NCBI GenBank assembly: GCA_041905785.1
Contig: JAYRKJ010000003.1
Span: 62,001-126,000, forward strand
From: Roseateles_B sp041905785
GTDB taxonomy: Bacteria; Pseudomonadota; Gammaproteobacteria; Burkholderiales; Burkholderiaceae_C
DNA length: 64,000 bases
Direction: 5' to 3'
Position 1 is the stretch's first letter; each line of letters begins with the position of its first letter. This document shows positions 26,886 to 36,103 of this stretch, piece by piece. A model generated the notes under the pieces. That model did no database searches, was not told the origin of the DNA, and saw only the letters and a program-made list of their open reading frames with translations. The position numbers and the translations under genes were made by a program.

Positions 26886-28757
26886 ATGTGTGGCATCGTC
26901 GGCGCCGTTTCGCAGCGCAATATCGTCCCCATCCTGATCGAAGGCCTGAAGCGCCTGGAGTACCGCGGCTATGACTCCTGCGGCGTGGCCGTGCACCAGG
27001 GCGGCGAACTGCGGCGTGCCCGCAGCACCTCGCGCGTGGCCGAGCTGCACAGCCAGACGGCCGAAGACGGCATTGCCTCCGGCACCGGCATCGCCCACAC
27101 CCGCTGGGCCACGCACGGCGTGCCGGCTGTGCACAACGCCCATCCGCATTTCTCACACGGCGCCCATGCCGCCGAAGGCGCGGCCGGCCGCATCGCCCTG
27201 GTCCACAACGGCATCATCGAGAACCACGATGAGCTGCGCGCCGAGCTCAAGGCCCGCGGCTACACCTTCCACAGCCAGACGGACACCGAGGTCATTGCCC
27301 ACCTGATCGACCACCTCTACCAGGGGGACCTGCTGGAGGCCGTGCAGCTGGCCGTCCAGCGTCTCAAGGGGGCTTACGCCATCGCCGTGTTCAGCCGCGA
27401 CGAGCCGCACCGCGTGGTCGGCGCCCGCGAGGGGTCACCCCTGGTGCTGGGCGTCGGGACTGAAGCCGGGCAGGGCGAGCACTTCCTGGCCTCGGATGCC
27501 ATGGCGCTGGCGGGCGTCACCGATCAAATCGTCTACCTGGAGGAGGGCGATGTGGTGGATCTGCAGTTGGGGCGCTACTGGATCACCCATCGCGTGGCCG
27601 ACAGCGATCGCTTCGAGACCGTGCAGCGCGAAGTCCGCACCGTGCATGCGCACAGCGGCGCGGCTGAGCTTGGCCCCTATCGGCACTACATGCAAAAAGA
27701 AATCTTCGAGCAGCCGGTTGCCATCGCCAATACCCTGGACGCCGTCACGAGCATCACGCCGGACATCTTTGGCGATGGGGCTTATCGCGCCTTCAAGGAC
27801 ATCGACTCGGTGCTGATCCTGGCCTGCGGCACCAGCTACTACGCCGGCTCCACCGCCAAATACTGGCTGGAGAGCATCGCCAAGATTCCTACCAGCGTGG
27901 AGATCGCCAGCGAGTACCGCTACCGCGACAGCGTGCCCAACCCGCGCACCCTGGTCGTCACCATCAGCCAGAGTGGCGAGACGGCGGACACCCTGGCTGC
28001 GCTGAAGCATGCGCGTTCCCTGGGCATGACGCACACCCTGACCGTTTGCAATGTCTCCACCAGCGCCATGGTGCGCGAATGCGAGATGGCCTTCATCACC
28101 CGTGCAGGGGCCGAGATCGGCGTGGCTTCGACCAAGGCCTTCACCACGCAACTGGTGGGTCTGTTCCTGCTGACCCTGGCCCTGGCCCAGACCCGCGGCC
28201 ATTTGTCAGAGGCCCAGGAAGCCGAGCACCTCAAGGCCCTGCGCCACCTGCCCGTGGCCGTGCAGGCGGTGGTGGCCCTGGAGCCACAGGTCATCGCCTG
28301 GAGCGAGGAATTCGCCCGCAAGGAGAACGCCCTGTTCCTGGGCCGCGGTCTGCATTACCCCATTGCCCTGGAGGGCGCGCTCAAGCTTAAGGAGATCAGC
28401 TACATCCACGCCGAGGCCTACCCGGCCGGCGAACTCAAGCACGGCCCCCTGGCCCTGGTGACGGCCGAGATGCCCGTGGTCACCGTGGCGCCAAACGACG
28501 CGCTGCTGGAAAAGCTCAAGAGCAATATGCAGGAAGTGCGCGCCCGCGGCGGCGAGCTCTTCGTCTTTGCCGACAGCGACACCAAGATCGAGAGCGAGCA
28601 AGGCCTGCACGTGATCCGCATGCCGGAGCACTACGGCGCCCTCAGCCCCATCCTGCACGTCATCCCGCTGCAGTTGCTGGCCTATCACACTGCCTGCGCC
28701 CGCGGCACCGACGTGGACAAGCCTCGCAATCTGGCGAAGAGTGTGACGGTGGAGTGA
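26886..28757 (+). CDS. glmS: Glutamine-fructose-6-phosphate aminotransferase
   Basis: The 623-residue protein begins MCGIVGAV, so Cys2 becomes the N-terminal nucleophile after Met removal. It has the glutaminase domain (HTRWATHGVP, HNGIIENHDELR) and two SIS domains (ACGTSYYAGSTAKYW, SQSGETADTL, EIGVASTKAFTTQ) ending DVDKPRNLAKSVTVE. It makes glucosamine-6-phosphate for peptidoglycan and LPS. A strong GAGGAGG lies 7 nt before the ATG. No glmS ribozyme features were seen in the leader. Confidence 0.97.
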   Translation: MCGIVGAVSQRNIVPILIEGLKRLEYRGYDSCGVAVHQGGELRRARSTSRVAELHSQTAEDGIASGTGIAHTRWATHGVPAVHNAHPHFSHGAHAAEGAAGRIALVHNGIIENHDELRAELKARGYTFHSQTDTEVIAHLIDHLYQGDLLEAVQLAVQRLKGAYAIAVFSRDEPHRVVGAREGSPLVLGVGTEAGQGEHFLASDAMALAGVTDQIVYLEEGDVVDLQLGRYWITHRVADSDRFETVQREVRTVHAHSGAAELGPYRHYMQKEIFEQPVAIANTLDAVTSITPDIFGDGAYRAFKDIDSVLILACGTSYYAGSTAKYWLESIAKIPTSVEIASEYRYRDSVPNPRTLVVTISQSGETADTLAALKHARSLGMTHTLTVCNVSTSAMVRECEMAFITRAGAEIGVASTKAFTTQLVGLFLLTLALAQTRGHLSEAQEAEHLKALRHLPVAVQAVVALEPQVIAWSEEFARKENALFLGRGLHYPIALEGALKLKEISYIHAEAYPAGELKHGPLALVTAEMPVVTVAPNDALLEKLKSNMQEVRARGGELFVFADSDTKIESEQGLHVIRMPEHYGALSPILHVIPLQLLAYHTACARGTDVDKPRNLAKSVTVE

Positions 28758-28780
28758 GGGGGCGCCGGTGGTGTGGTTCT

Positions 28781-28814
28781 TGCGCTGGTCTAATTCCTAC
28801 GGACACCTCGATAG
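28781..28814 (+). repeat. Left terminal inverted repeat of the IS3 element
   Basis: It begins TGCGCTGGTC and includes CGGACAC and CGATAG. It pairs with the right end at 29996-30029. Confidence 0.8.
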
Positions 28815-28837
28815 GTGGAATCCACCTGAAGGGGAAC

Positions 28838-29136
28838 ATGACCAAGAAGCAAAGACGGACATTCAAGGCGGATTTCCAGCTGCAAGTCGTGCAGATGATT
28901 CGCGATCAGGGCTAGCGCGTGAGCGAAGTCTGCCGCGACCTGAAGCTCGGCGAGACGGCCGTACGTCGATGGCTTGCGCAAGCCGACGAGGAGGCGGCAG
29001 GCAGCCCTGGCATTGGCAAGCCGCTCACCGCTGAACAGCAGCGTATTCGCCAGCTTGAAGCTGAGAACAGGCAACTGCGGGGCGATGTCGAAACCCTAAA
29101 AATGCATCGGCCTTCTTTGCCCTCGAGCTTCGATGA
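28838..29136 (+). pseudogene. IS3 orfA, helix-turn-helix protein with nonsense mutation
   Basis: Translation from ATG 28838 gives MTKKQRRTFKADF...IRDQG, then a TAG at 28913-28915, then continues VSEVCRDLKLGETAVRRW..., the HTH of IS3 OrfA. A single CAG-to-TAG change would explain the stop. Near 29100 the frame shifts relative to the conserved ASAFFALELR ending that finishes at the TGA overlapping orfB. The -1 shift in A-rich sequence is normal for orfAB fusion in IS3, but the nonsense codon is not. Confidence 0.85.
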
Positions 29137-30021
29137 GCTACGAGTTCATCGAGCCGCTGCACAAGAAGGCCTTCCCAATCGAGCGGCTATGCCACGTGCT
29201 GGGCGTCAGCCGTTCGGGCTACTACGGCGTCCGTCAGCGCGCCAAGCTCGCCCCCCAGGGCCTGCATGGTCAGCTCGCAATTGAAGGCCGAGTTCGCCGC
29301 CAGCGGCAAGGTCTACGGCAGCCGTCGCCTTGGCGCGGTGCTGCGCTCCCAGGGTCTGCGCATTGGGCGCCACCGAGTGCGCCGCTTGATGCGCGAGAAC
29401 AGGCTGCGAGCCCTGTGGCGGCGCAAGTTCGTTCACACCACGGACAGCGGTCACGCCTTGCTGGTCTCAAGCAATGCGCTGGCGCGGCGCTTCAACCCAG
29501 ACCGGCCCAATCAAGCCTGGGTGAGCGACATCACGTATATCCGCGCGCGCAGCGGCTGGCTGTACCTGGCGGTCGTGCTGGACCTGTACGCCCGCAAGGT
29601 CGTGGGTTGGGCGACGGCGCCGACCATGCACGCTGAGCTGGTGTGCGCGGCGCTGCAATTGGCCATCGCGCAGTGCCAAACTGTGCCAGGGCTGATCGTG
29701 CATTCCGACAGAGGCAGCCAATATGCCAGCGCGTCGCACCAGGCGCTGCTGGCGCGCCACGGCCTGGTCGGCAGTATGAGCCGCAAGGGCAACTGCTGGG
29801 ATAGCGCAGTGATGGAGCGCTTCTTCCTGAGTCTCAAGACGGAGCAAGTCTGGCAGCGCGACTATGCCAACCACGCCGAGGCCATTACGGACATCGCCGA
29901 CTCCATCGTGGGCTTCTACAACAGCGCGCGGCTGCACTCCAAACTGGGCAACTTGCCACCCAATGCCTTTGAGCAGCAATCGGCAATCAAACAACCTATC
30001 GCTGTGTCCGAGAAAACTTGA
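29133..30021 (+). pseudogene. IS3 orfB, DDE transposase with frameshift
   Basis: The N-terminal part MSYEFIEPLHKKAFPIERLCHVLGVSRSGYYG starts at 29133. The catalytic part is in another frame from about 29260. The C6 run at 29251-29256 is the likely indel site: removing one base joins LAP to RACMVSSQLKAEF. The DDE residues are intact: Asp in WVSDITYI, Asp in VHSDRGSQY and Glu in SAVMERFF. The protein could still be made from an internal GTG at 29266 without its N-terminal HTH. Confidence 0.85.
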
Positions 30022-30029
30022 CCAGCACA
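29996..30029 (-). repeat. Right terminal inverted repeat of the IS3 element
   Basis: Read inward on the minus strand it starts TGTGCTGGTC and contains CGGACAC and CGATAG, matching the left end at 25 of 34 positions. Confidence 0.8.
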
Positions 30030-30182
30030 GGGCCCACTCCCAGTCTACAGGCGCATTTGCAGGCGGATGGTCCGACCGGGCTTCTATCGAATTGGGATGA
30101 ATCAGAATGTCGCGAACCACAGGATGAGGCATCATCGCGGCCGAATTTGCAAAGCTCTGGAAAGAGCGCGAGGGAGAGGGAA

Positions 30183-31898
30183 GTGATCGTAGGCATCGAC
30201 TTGGGAACAACTCATAGTCTGGTTTCTGTTTGGAGGGATGGCCGGGCCGAATTGATCCCCAATGGTCTGGGCGAGCTGCTGACGCCCTCGTGCGTCAGCC
30301 TAGACGAAGACGGAAGCGTGCTGGTGGGCCGCGCCGCGCGCGAGCGTTTGCAGACGCACCCTGAGCGGAGTGCCGCCCAGTTCAAGCGGTTCATGGGCAC
30401 CGACAAGCTATTGCGGCTGGGCAATCGTGAGTTCAGGCCGGAGGAGCTGTCGGCTCTGGTACTCAAGTCGCTCAAGGCCGACGCGGAAGCACATCTGGGC
30501 GAGCCCGTCACGGAGGCTGTTATCACCGTGCCGGCCTACTTCTCGGACGCGCAGCGCAAGGCCACCCGGGCTGCCGGCCAACTGGCCGGGCTCAAGGTGG
30601 AGCGCCTGGTCAACGAGCCTACGGCCGCTGCGCTGGCTTATGGTCTGCACCTGCGCGACAAGGAGACCCGTTTCCTCGTGTTTGACTTGGGCGGCGGAAC
30701 CTTCGACGTATCCATCCTGGAGCTCTTCGAAGGAGTGATGGAAGTGCGGGCTACCGCTGGCGATAACTTGCTGGGCGGCGATGACTTTAACGAGCGTCTG
30801 GTGGCGCTGTGCAAAGAGCAGATGAAGCTGCCCGAGCGCTTGAGTGAGGATGCTCGCTTCCAGCAGCGCCTGCATGCACAGGTCGAAGCTGCCAAGCGGA
30901 CCTTGAGTCAGGCAGAGTCCGCCCTTGTCGCTGTGCGGGACGGCGACGTCGACTATCAGCTGACCCTGGACGAAACACTACTGGAGCAAGCCTGTGCGCC
31001 CCTCCTGCAACGCTTGCGCGCGCCTGTCGAGCGCAGCTTGCGAGATGCCGGTCTGCGCAGCAGCGAGCTTGAAGCCATTGTGCTGGCCGGTGGCGCGACC
31101 CGCATGCCGCTTGTCCGACGATTGGTGACGCTGCTGTTTGGGCGTTTCCCTGTGGCGGACTTGAATCCCGATGAAGTCGTGGCATTGGGAGCCGCGGTGC
31201 AAGCGGGCCTCAAGGCGCGCGACGCAGCTCTCAACGAAGTGGTCATGACCGACGTCGCGCCCTACTCGCTGGGCGTGGCTGTCAGTGTCAGGATGGATGC
31301 GCATACGGAATCCCATGGGCACTTCGACCCCATCATCGAACGCAATGCCGTCGTTCCGGTCAGCCGGGTCAAGAACTACATTCCCACCCGGGACGGGCAG
31401 ACTCAGATGACGCTGCAGATTTTCCAGGGCGAGGCCCGCATGGTGCGCGACAACGTGCACATCGGCACGCTGAATGTTGTCTTGCCCGGGCTCAAGAGCC
31501 AGGACAGCGCCGTGGACGTGCGCTTTACCTATGACGTCAACGGCCTGCTGCAGGTCGAGGCCCATGTGCTGCGCACAGGGGAGACGGCGGGCTTGGTCAT
31601 TGAGGGCAACCCCGGCTTGCTCAGCGAGCCAGAGATTGCCCAGCGCCTCAAATCATTGGCGGCGCTGAAGATCCACCCTCGCGACCAGCTGGCCAATCGC
31701 ACGGTGATGGCTCGCGCCGAGCGCGTATTTTCGCAGTGCCGCGGCCATGAGCGTGATTGGCTGGGCGCGCAGATGCTGCATTTCGAGCGCCTGCTAGCCG
31801 GCCAGGAGGAACGCAGCATCAGGGCAGGGCGCCGTGAGCTGGCGCAGAGCTTGGACCAGATCGAGGGGCGACCGGTCTTCGAAGAGGGCGCGGAATGA
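30183..31898 (+). CDS. hscC: HscC-like Hsp70 chaperone
   Basis: The 571-residue protein is an Hsp70 of the short HscC type (DnaK is about 640). It has the ATPase domain with IVGIDLGTTHSLVSVW, VPAYFSDAQRKATR, VNEPTAAALAYGL, FDLGGGTFDVSIL and VLAGGATRMPLV, then a substrate-binding domain and a shortened lid. GTG 30183 is taken as start because it is preceded by GAGAGGG and immediately by the conserved N-terminus; the frame continues upstream towards the IS without conservation. The following J-like gene overlaps by 4 bp. In E. coli, HscC works with J-like proteins DjlB/DjlC. Confidence 0.9.
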   Translation: MIVGIDLGTTHSLVSVWRDGRAELIPNGLGELLTPSCVSLDEDGSVLVGRAARERLQTHPERSAAQFKRFMGTDKLLRLGNREFRPEELSALVLKSLKADAEAHLGEPVTEAVITVPAYFSDAQRKATRAAGQLAGLKVERLVNEPTAAALAYGLHLRDKETRFLVFDLGGGTFDVSILELFEGVMEVRATAGDNLLGGDDFNERLVALCKEQMKLPERLSEDARFQQRLHAQVEAAKRTLSQAESALVAVRDGDVDYQLTLDETLLEQACAPLLQRLRAPVERSLRDAGLRSSELEAIVLAGGATRMPLVRRLVTLLFGRFPVADLNPDEVVALGAAVQAGLKARDAALNEVVMTDVAPYSLGVAVSVRMDAHTESHGHFDPIIERNAVVPVSRVKNYIPTRDGQTQMTLQIFQGEARMVRDNVHIGTLNVVLPGLKSQDSAVDVRFTYDVNGLLQVEAHVLRTGETAGLVIEGNPGLLSEPEIAQRLKSLAALKIHPRDQLANRTVMARAERVFSQCRGHERDWLGAQMLHFERLLAGQEERSIRAGRRELAQSLDQIEGRPVFEEGAE

Positions 31899-33217
31899 CG
31901 CCAGCCTTCCTGAGTGCCTTGGGCCTTGGCATTGATTGTGATGACCGTGCGCTGCGCAGGGTCTACGCGCAGCGCCTCAAGCAAATCGATGCCGCGAGCG
32001 ATCCCCAAGCCTTTCAAGCCTTGCGTGATGCCTATGAAGCGGCCCAGGCGTGGTTGAACCGCCGCAGTATGGCGGAGAGCGCGCCGCGAGCCGGCTCCGA
32101 GCGTGGGCCTGCGGTTGATGCCCCTTCGTCTGAGGCGAACATGGACCCCAGCGAGGCGGTGTTCAGTCACTTCCTGACGAGGGTGCAGGCCGGTTTCGAT
32201 GACCTGCATCAGGCGCGGCATGCCCTAGACGAGGCGTTGGCGGACAACGCGCTCATCAATCTGGATGCCCGCGCGATGTTCGAGGCTCGCGTGGGCGTGT
32301 TGCTGATGAATGGCTGGCAGCCGGGGCATGAATTTCTCTTTCCGGCTGCGGCCGAGTGTTTCCAATGGGACCGCGATCGGGCCAAGCTGCGCGTGTATGG
32401 CCAGCTCGGCGTGGCGGTGGATGCTGCCGTACGCGAGTGGCAGATGTTCGTCCGGCAGCCGAGCTATCAGAATGGCATCCAGCGCCGTCTTATCAAGGAT
32501 CTGCGGACTCCAGAGGTACCGGAGGCCCGCAAGCTTCGCGCTGAAGGTCCGTTGGTGTTCCAGCTCTTTGAGCACTATCCGAACTGGATGCGGTCCATCA
32601 CGTCCTTCGAGCAAGCCAAGCGCTGGCATGCAGCATTCGAAGCGCTGCCACCTGTTCCTGCAGAGGCTGGATTCAAGCCGATGCCAGCGAGCGCTTTGCC
32701 TTTCGCAACGAAGCGCCAGGGCCTGCCCCTGAGCTGGATTGGCTGGGGCGTGACTGCGCTTGTGTCGCTACTGCTCGTCGTGATCTCGCCCACGCCGAAA
32801 CCGAACAACTCACTGCCACCATTGACAACGCCTGCTGGGAATTCCAAGTCTCCGTGGCAGACGGCACCCGGCAGTGCCTCGCCCGAGTCCTGGTTGTCTG
32901 GCACAAGCACCGGTTCAAGGACGGTCATGCCATCACCAGCGCCTGAAGCCCGCCCTGCAGTGCCGCCCCGGCAGTCGGCATCCGCAGCGACCCCCGATTC
33001 CCCTCCAAGGCGCAACAAAAGTCAGCAGACGCCGACACTTCCCGTGCGTTCGATGGGTCCCGCCGAGTCGAGTCCAAACGAAGACAGACCGCGGAATCCC
33101 CGTACCGGTCTGGCATTCGAGACACTGCCCATCAGCGAGATGCTGCGCATCGAGCGCCCAGTCTCCCTTCCGCCACAAGCGGCAAGCGCCGCCACCTCCC
33201 ATGGTGACCGTGACTGA
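31895..33217 (+). CDS. Atypical J-like, single-TM protein (DjlB/DjlC-like partner of HscC)
   Basis: The 440-residue protein starts at an ATGA overlap with hscC. Residues 4-56 resemble helices I to IV of a J-domain (FLSALGLGIDCDDRALRRVYAQRLKQ ... FQALRDAYEAAQAWL), but the HPD tripeptide is absent; the position reads IDAASDP. Residues 85-255 form an uncharacterised helical domain. One TM segment lies at 280-298, followed by a Pro/Ser-rich, low-complexity tail of 140 residues. It would tether the chaperone to the membrane. Identification rests on the J-like N-terminus plus operon context. Confidence 0.72.
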   Translation: MTPAFLSALGLGIDCDDRALRRVYAQRLKQIDAASDPQAFQALRDAYEAAQAWLNRRSMAESAPRAGSERGPAVDAPSSEANMDPSEAVFSHFLTRVQAGFDDLHQARHALDEALADNALINLDARAMFEARVGVLLMNGWQPGHEFLFPAAAECFQWDRDRAKLRVYGQLGVAVDAAVREWQMFVRQPSYQNGIQRRLIKDLRTPEVPEARKLRAEGPLVFQLFEHYPNWMRSITSFEQAKRWHAAFEALPPVPAEAGFKPMPASALPFATKRQGLPLSWIGWGVTALVSLLLVVISPTPKPNNSLPPLTTPAGNSKSPWQTAPGSASPESWLSGTSTGSRTVMPSPAPEARPAVPPRQSASAATPDSPPRRNKSQQTPTLPVRSMGPAESSPNEDRPRNPRTGLAFETLPISEMLRIERPVSLPPQAASAATSHGDRD

Positions 33218-33262
33218 CCGAGGGCAGACCCAGCCTGAAACAGTGATGCCGAAGGCAGAACG

Positions 33263-34396
33263 ATGCAAGCGAACTCCTCGTCCCTGACGCTCTGGCTGGT
33301 GCTGAGCGGCTGGTTGATCCTGAATGTGTGGATGACCCGACTGCTCCTGGCGGTTCCGAAAGCGCGGATGCCAGCAAGGAGCTATCTGTTGGTGCTGCTG
33401 TGGATCCTCCCTCCAGTTTTAAGCGCCTTGTTTGTGATACCGCCTTTGCGGCAGGCCGCCAGGGAAAGGTGCCAAGCGCCGCGCAACTGGGACGGCTGCG
33501 TTCTTGACGTGGACGCACCTCAGAGTCTGTCGCTGGCAGATGCAAGAACGCTGGCCTGGCCGGCAGCCTTGCATGTCGTCGATGGCATTCCCCTGCTGAG
33601 CGCAGAAGCAGCAGCGCGTGCCGCTGCCAGCTCGGAGGCCATGCGAGGCTGGCTTCTTCATCTGCGGGATGCCCTTGGGCCGGCTTATGAGCTCTATAGG
33701 GTTGGATCGCTGCATGTGCTCTCGACGCTTGATGCGGGGCGGGTGTTTCGGCTGACCCAACGATGTGCTGAGGTGGCGCCGCGCGTCCGAGCGACGCTGG
33801 GTTTTCTGGGTGTGCGCTCGGCGAATGGGGCATGGGTCTTGTGGCTTGATGAGGATGAGCTTGATGGCCGCTTGGCAGCAAGCCTGGATGCTCACCTGCG
33901 TCGGTTGATGCGAGTCATGCCAGGCATGGTGGGGTTGGCCTGCTCCGTACATGAGGCCGACGCGGCAATGGCCTGGTTAGTCAACCGCACGGCCCTGGCC
34001 TGCCTCGATCTTGCGCGTCTGCCGATGTGGCTGGCGGAAGGTATCGCGCAGCGCACCGAACGTGAACTGGCGACCGTCCGCTCGGGAGAGAGACGCGACC
34101 ATATCTTTGACGAGCATTGGGACGTCGAGGCGATTCACGACTTCTGGTCGGGCGAGAGCTTCGAGCGCTCGGATGGCTTGTATGGCTCTGCGCGAACTCT
34201 GGCAGGCGACCTGGCGGCAGCCCTGGAGCGAGACGGGCCACGCTTTCTATCCTTCGTTGCAGAAGCCTCGAAAGAGGATGCCGGAGCATCGGCGGCAATC
34301 ACTCATCTGGACATTGAATTGGGTGTGCTGGCGGCCGGGCTTCTGGGGCAGGAGTCCAGCCCGGCCTGGGCTCCGCGCCATTCGGCGCTGGTGTGA
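33263..34396 (+). CDS. Two-TM protein with a degenerate peptidase-MA-like domain
   Basis: The 377-residue protein has TM segments at about 10-30 and 41-62. The C-terminal half ends in a block resembling the HExxH...WLxEG helix pair of gluzincin (peptidase MA-type) proteases. Here the zinc motif is lost: aligned residues are N241, R242 and L245 where His, Glu and His are expected. The third ligand Glu (LPMWLAEGIAQRTE, residue 259) remains. It follows the J-like gene by 45 bp, so it is likely co-transcribed. It could be a pseudo-enzyme that binds rather than cleaves. Function unknown. Confidence 0.6.
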   Translation: MQANSSSLTLWLVLSGWLILNVWMTRLLLAVPKARMPARSYLLVLLWILPPVLSALFVIPPLRQAARERCQAPRNWDGCVLDVDAPQSLSLADARTLAWPAALHVVDGIPLLSAEAAARAAASSEAMRGWLLHLRDALGPAYELYRVGSLHVLSTLDAGRVFRLTQRCAEVAPRVRATLGFLGVRSANGAWVLWLDEDELDGRLAASLDAHLRRLMRVMPGMVGLACSVHEADAAMAWLVNRTALACLDLARLPMWLAEGIAQRTERELATVRSGERRDHIFDEHWDVEAIHDFWSGESFERSDGLYGSARTLAGDLAAALERDGPRFLSFVAEASKEDAGASAAITHLDIELGVLAAGLLGQESSPAWAPRHSALV

Positions 34397-34707
34397 GCCG
34401 GGCCGTCTCGCCGGTCTGGCGCGAGGCCACGTGGGCAACTGCCGGATCCAACGGCATCTGTTGCGAAGGATAATGAAACTGGCCGCAGCCCACCTCTTGC
34501 CCTTTGTCAATGCCGATGGGTAGCCGGCAAAATGCCCTGAGCTTTGCCTGTGGTGGAGCCACCGCCAGGCTGGCCAGGGCGCTCCCGCGCGCAACGCGAA
34601 GACTGCCGCTTGCCGACGCCGCCCATTCGGTTCCTGACAGTAGGCCCATTCCGCGTGGGCCTCGCCTGGTCGCCAGGTTGCTCGACGATTGAACCGTCTG
34701 CAGCCAA
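34397..34707. other. Intergenic region with no supported gene
   Basis: About 310 bp between converging genes. Short frames on both strands have no recognisable family, signal peptide or ribosome-binding site. No strong terminator was seen. Confidence 0.5.
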
Positions 34708-35964
34708 CTACGGGCCCGCGCGCCAGCTCGCCGCCGGCCGGCCCGTCATGGACTCCACCCACGCCCAGGCCTGCTGCTGGCGCTCGGCGATGGTGTCGAA
34801 TCGCTGTTGCAGAGCCTTGTCGGGCGGGTTTTTCTGCGCCCGGCAGGCGCGCAGACAGGCGGGCCGGCGCTGATGGGCTGCCAGAGTGACGAGCGCCTGG
34901 TCCGCATAGAAGCCCCAGCGTGGCGGCTCCATCATGGACGCCACCTTGCTGTCACACGCGGCCTCGCAGTTCATCTTCGACAGCGCCGCTCGGCAGGACG
35001 CCGGCGTCTCGGGCCTGAGCTGCACCGCACGCAGATCGGCAAAGGTTTCGGCCGTCTGCCAAGGCACGTCTGCTGGCCGCAGCAGGAGCGGCCGATCTGC
35101 TGGCATGACTCGCAGCAGCAGCCTCGCGATGTCATGCCCTTCTACGCTGTCGCCGGACAGGCCGAGGCCCTGCCTCTGGGCCTCGGTGCTCTGCCAGCCG
35201 CGGACATATTGGGGTGGGCGCACGGCGGACACTCTGTCCGACCGCATCAACACGGTGGACTGCGCCAGTCCCTGGTTCCTCGCTTCCTGCTCCAGCAGGG
35301 CGGTGTGGATGGCGGGAAAGCTCGCGGCAGCCTGCGCCGGCATGCGGGTCTCACGCCACTTCTCGAAGCTGCGCTCCATGTGTAGCCCATCGGCCACGCG
35401 CAGCTGCGGGATGCCGGCCAATGTCAGGCTGCCTTCAGTTCGCCTGACGACATAGACCACCAGCCACTCCGGCCCGGCCGCCGCCAGACCGGGCCACAGC
35501 TCGGGCAGCGGCAGCGCAGCCGGGGGCGCCGCAGGCAGATCCAGGCGCCAGGCCTTTTCATTGCAACTGCCGGCGCCACAGGCGGCGTGAGCCAGTTCCT
35601 CCCGCTCACCGGGGAAGTGGGCATTGAGCGGCGGGGAGATGAGTGCACCCCAGCGCAGCTCGGTCGGGCAGGGATGCGGCTCCGGCGACAGCGTCAACCG
35701 CGGGGCGCCGAAACGCTCCAGGGCCATCAGCGCCTGAGCATCAGCTGGCCGCCACGCCTGCCCGCCCAGCTGCTTGCGCGGCGCGCGGACGATGAGGTGG
35801 CTGCGCTTGCCGGCCATGACCCACAGCGCGACGGGCCAGCCGCCGCTGGCATCCGCATCGGCGCGGCCGACCACGATGTCAGGCTCTGGCGGCTCGGCCC
35901 GGCCTGGTGCGGCCATGCAACTGGCAAGCAGGGCAACCAGCCATCGCATGCAACGCATAACCAT
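34708..35964 (-). CDS. Secreted Cys-containing protein of unknown function
   Basis: The 418-residue product was not recognised. A signal peptide is visible (CMRWLVALLASCMAAPGRAEP, cleavage near residue 23). Residues 340-360 contain a Cys-rich patch (SCRAALSKMNCEAACDSK) followed by CLRACRAQ, suggesting disulfides in the periplasm. An internal ATG at codon 6 (MRWLVALL) is an alternative start. It converges with the pseudo-peptidase gene, so it is not in the same operon as hscC. Confidence 0.65.
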   Translation of the reverse strand: MVMRCMRWLVALLASCMAAPGRAEPPEPDIVVGRADADASGGWPVALWVMAGKRSHLIVRAPRKQLGGQAWRPADAQALMALERFGAPRLTLSPEPHPCPTELRWGALISPPLNAHFPGEREELAHAACGAGSCNEKAWRLDLPAAPPAALPLPELWPGLAAAGPEWLVVYVVRRTEGSLTLAGIPQLRVADGLHMERSFEKWRETRMPAQAAASFPAIHTALLEQEARNQGLAQSTVLMRSDRVSAVRPPQYVRGWQSTEAQRQGLGLSGDSVEGHDIARLLLRVMPADRPLLLRPADVPWQTAETFADLRAVQLRPETPASCRAALSKMNCEAACDSKVASMMEPPRWGFYADQALVTLAAHQRRPACLRACRAQKNPPDKALQQRFDTIAERQQQAWAWVESMTGRPAASWRAGP

Positions 35965-36103
35965 CCGTGGTCCCCGTTTTTGTCCGGCGGGATGCTAGCA
36001 AATTAGCAGATTCGGTGGCAGGTCTCAAATCCCTAGACAAGGCCTGACCCTTGCCGAATCGCCCTGGCACCAATAGACCCTCGCGACCCTTGGCCAGGCA
36101 GCA

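Larger units (their letters stand above)
28781..30029 (+). mobile_element. IS3-family insertion sequence, inactivated
   Basis: The element is about 1.25 kb with terminal inverted repeats matching at 25 of 34 positions, starting TG and ending CA. It holds orfA and orfB in the usual overlapping (ATGA) arrangement. Three lesions are visible: an in-frame TAG in orfA, a reading-frame disturbance in the A-rich end of orfA, and a frameshift at a C6 run in orfB. No target-site duplication is visible at either choice of ends (TCT/GGG next to 28781/30029). It sits 24 bp after glmS and 153 bp before hscC. Confidence 0.88.
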
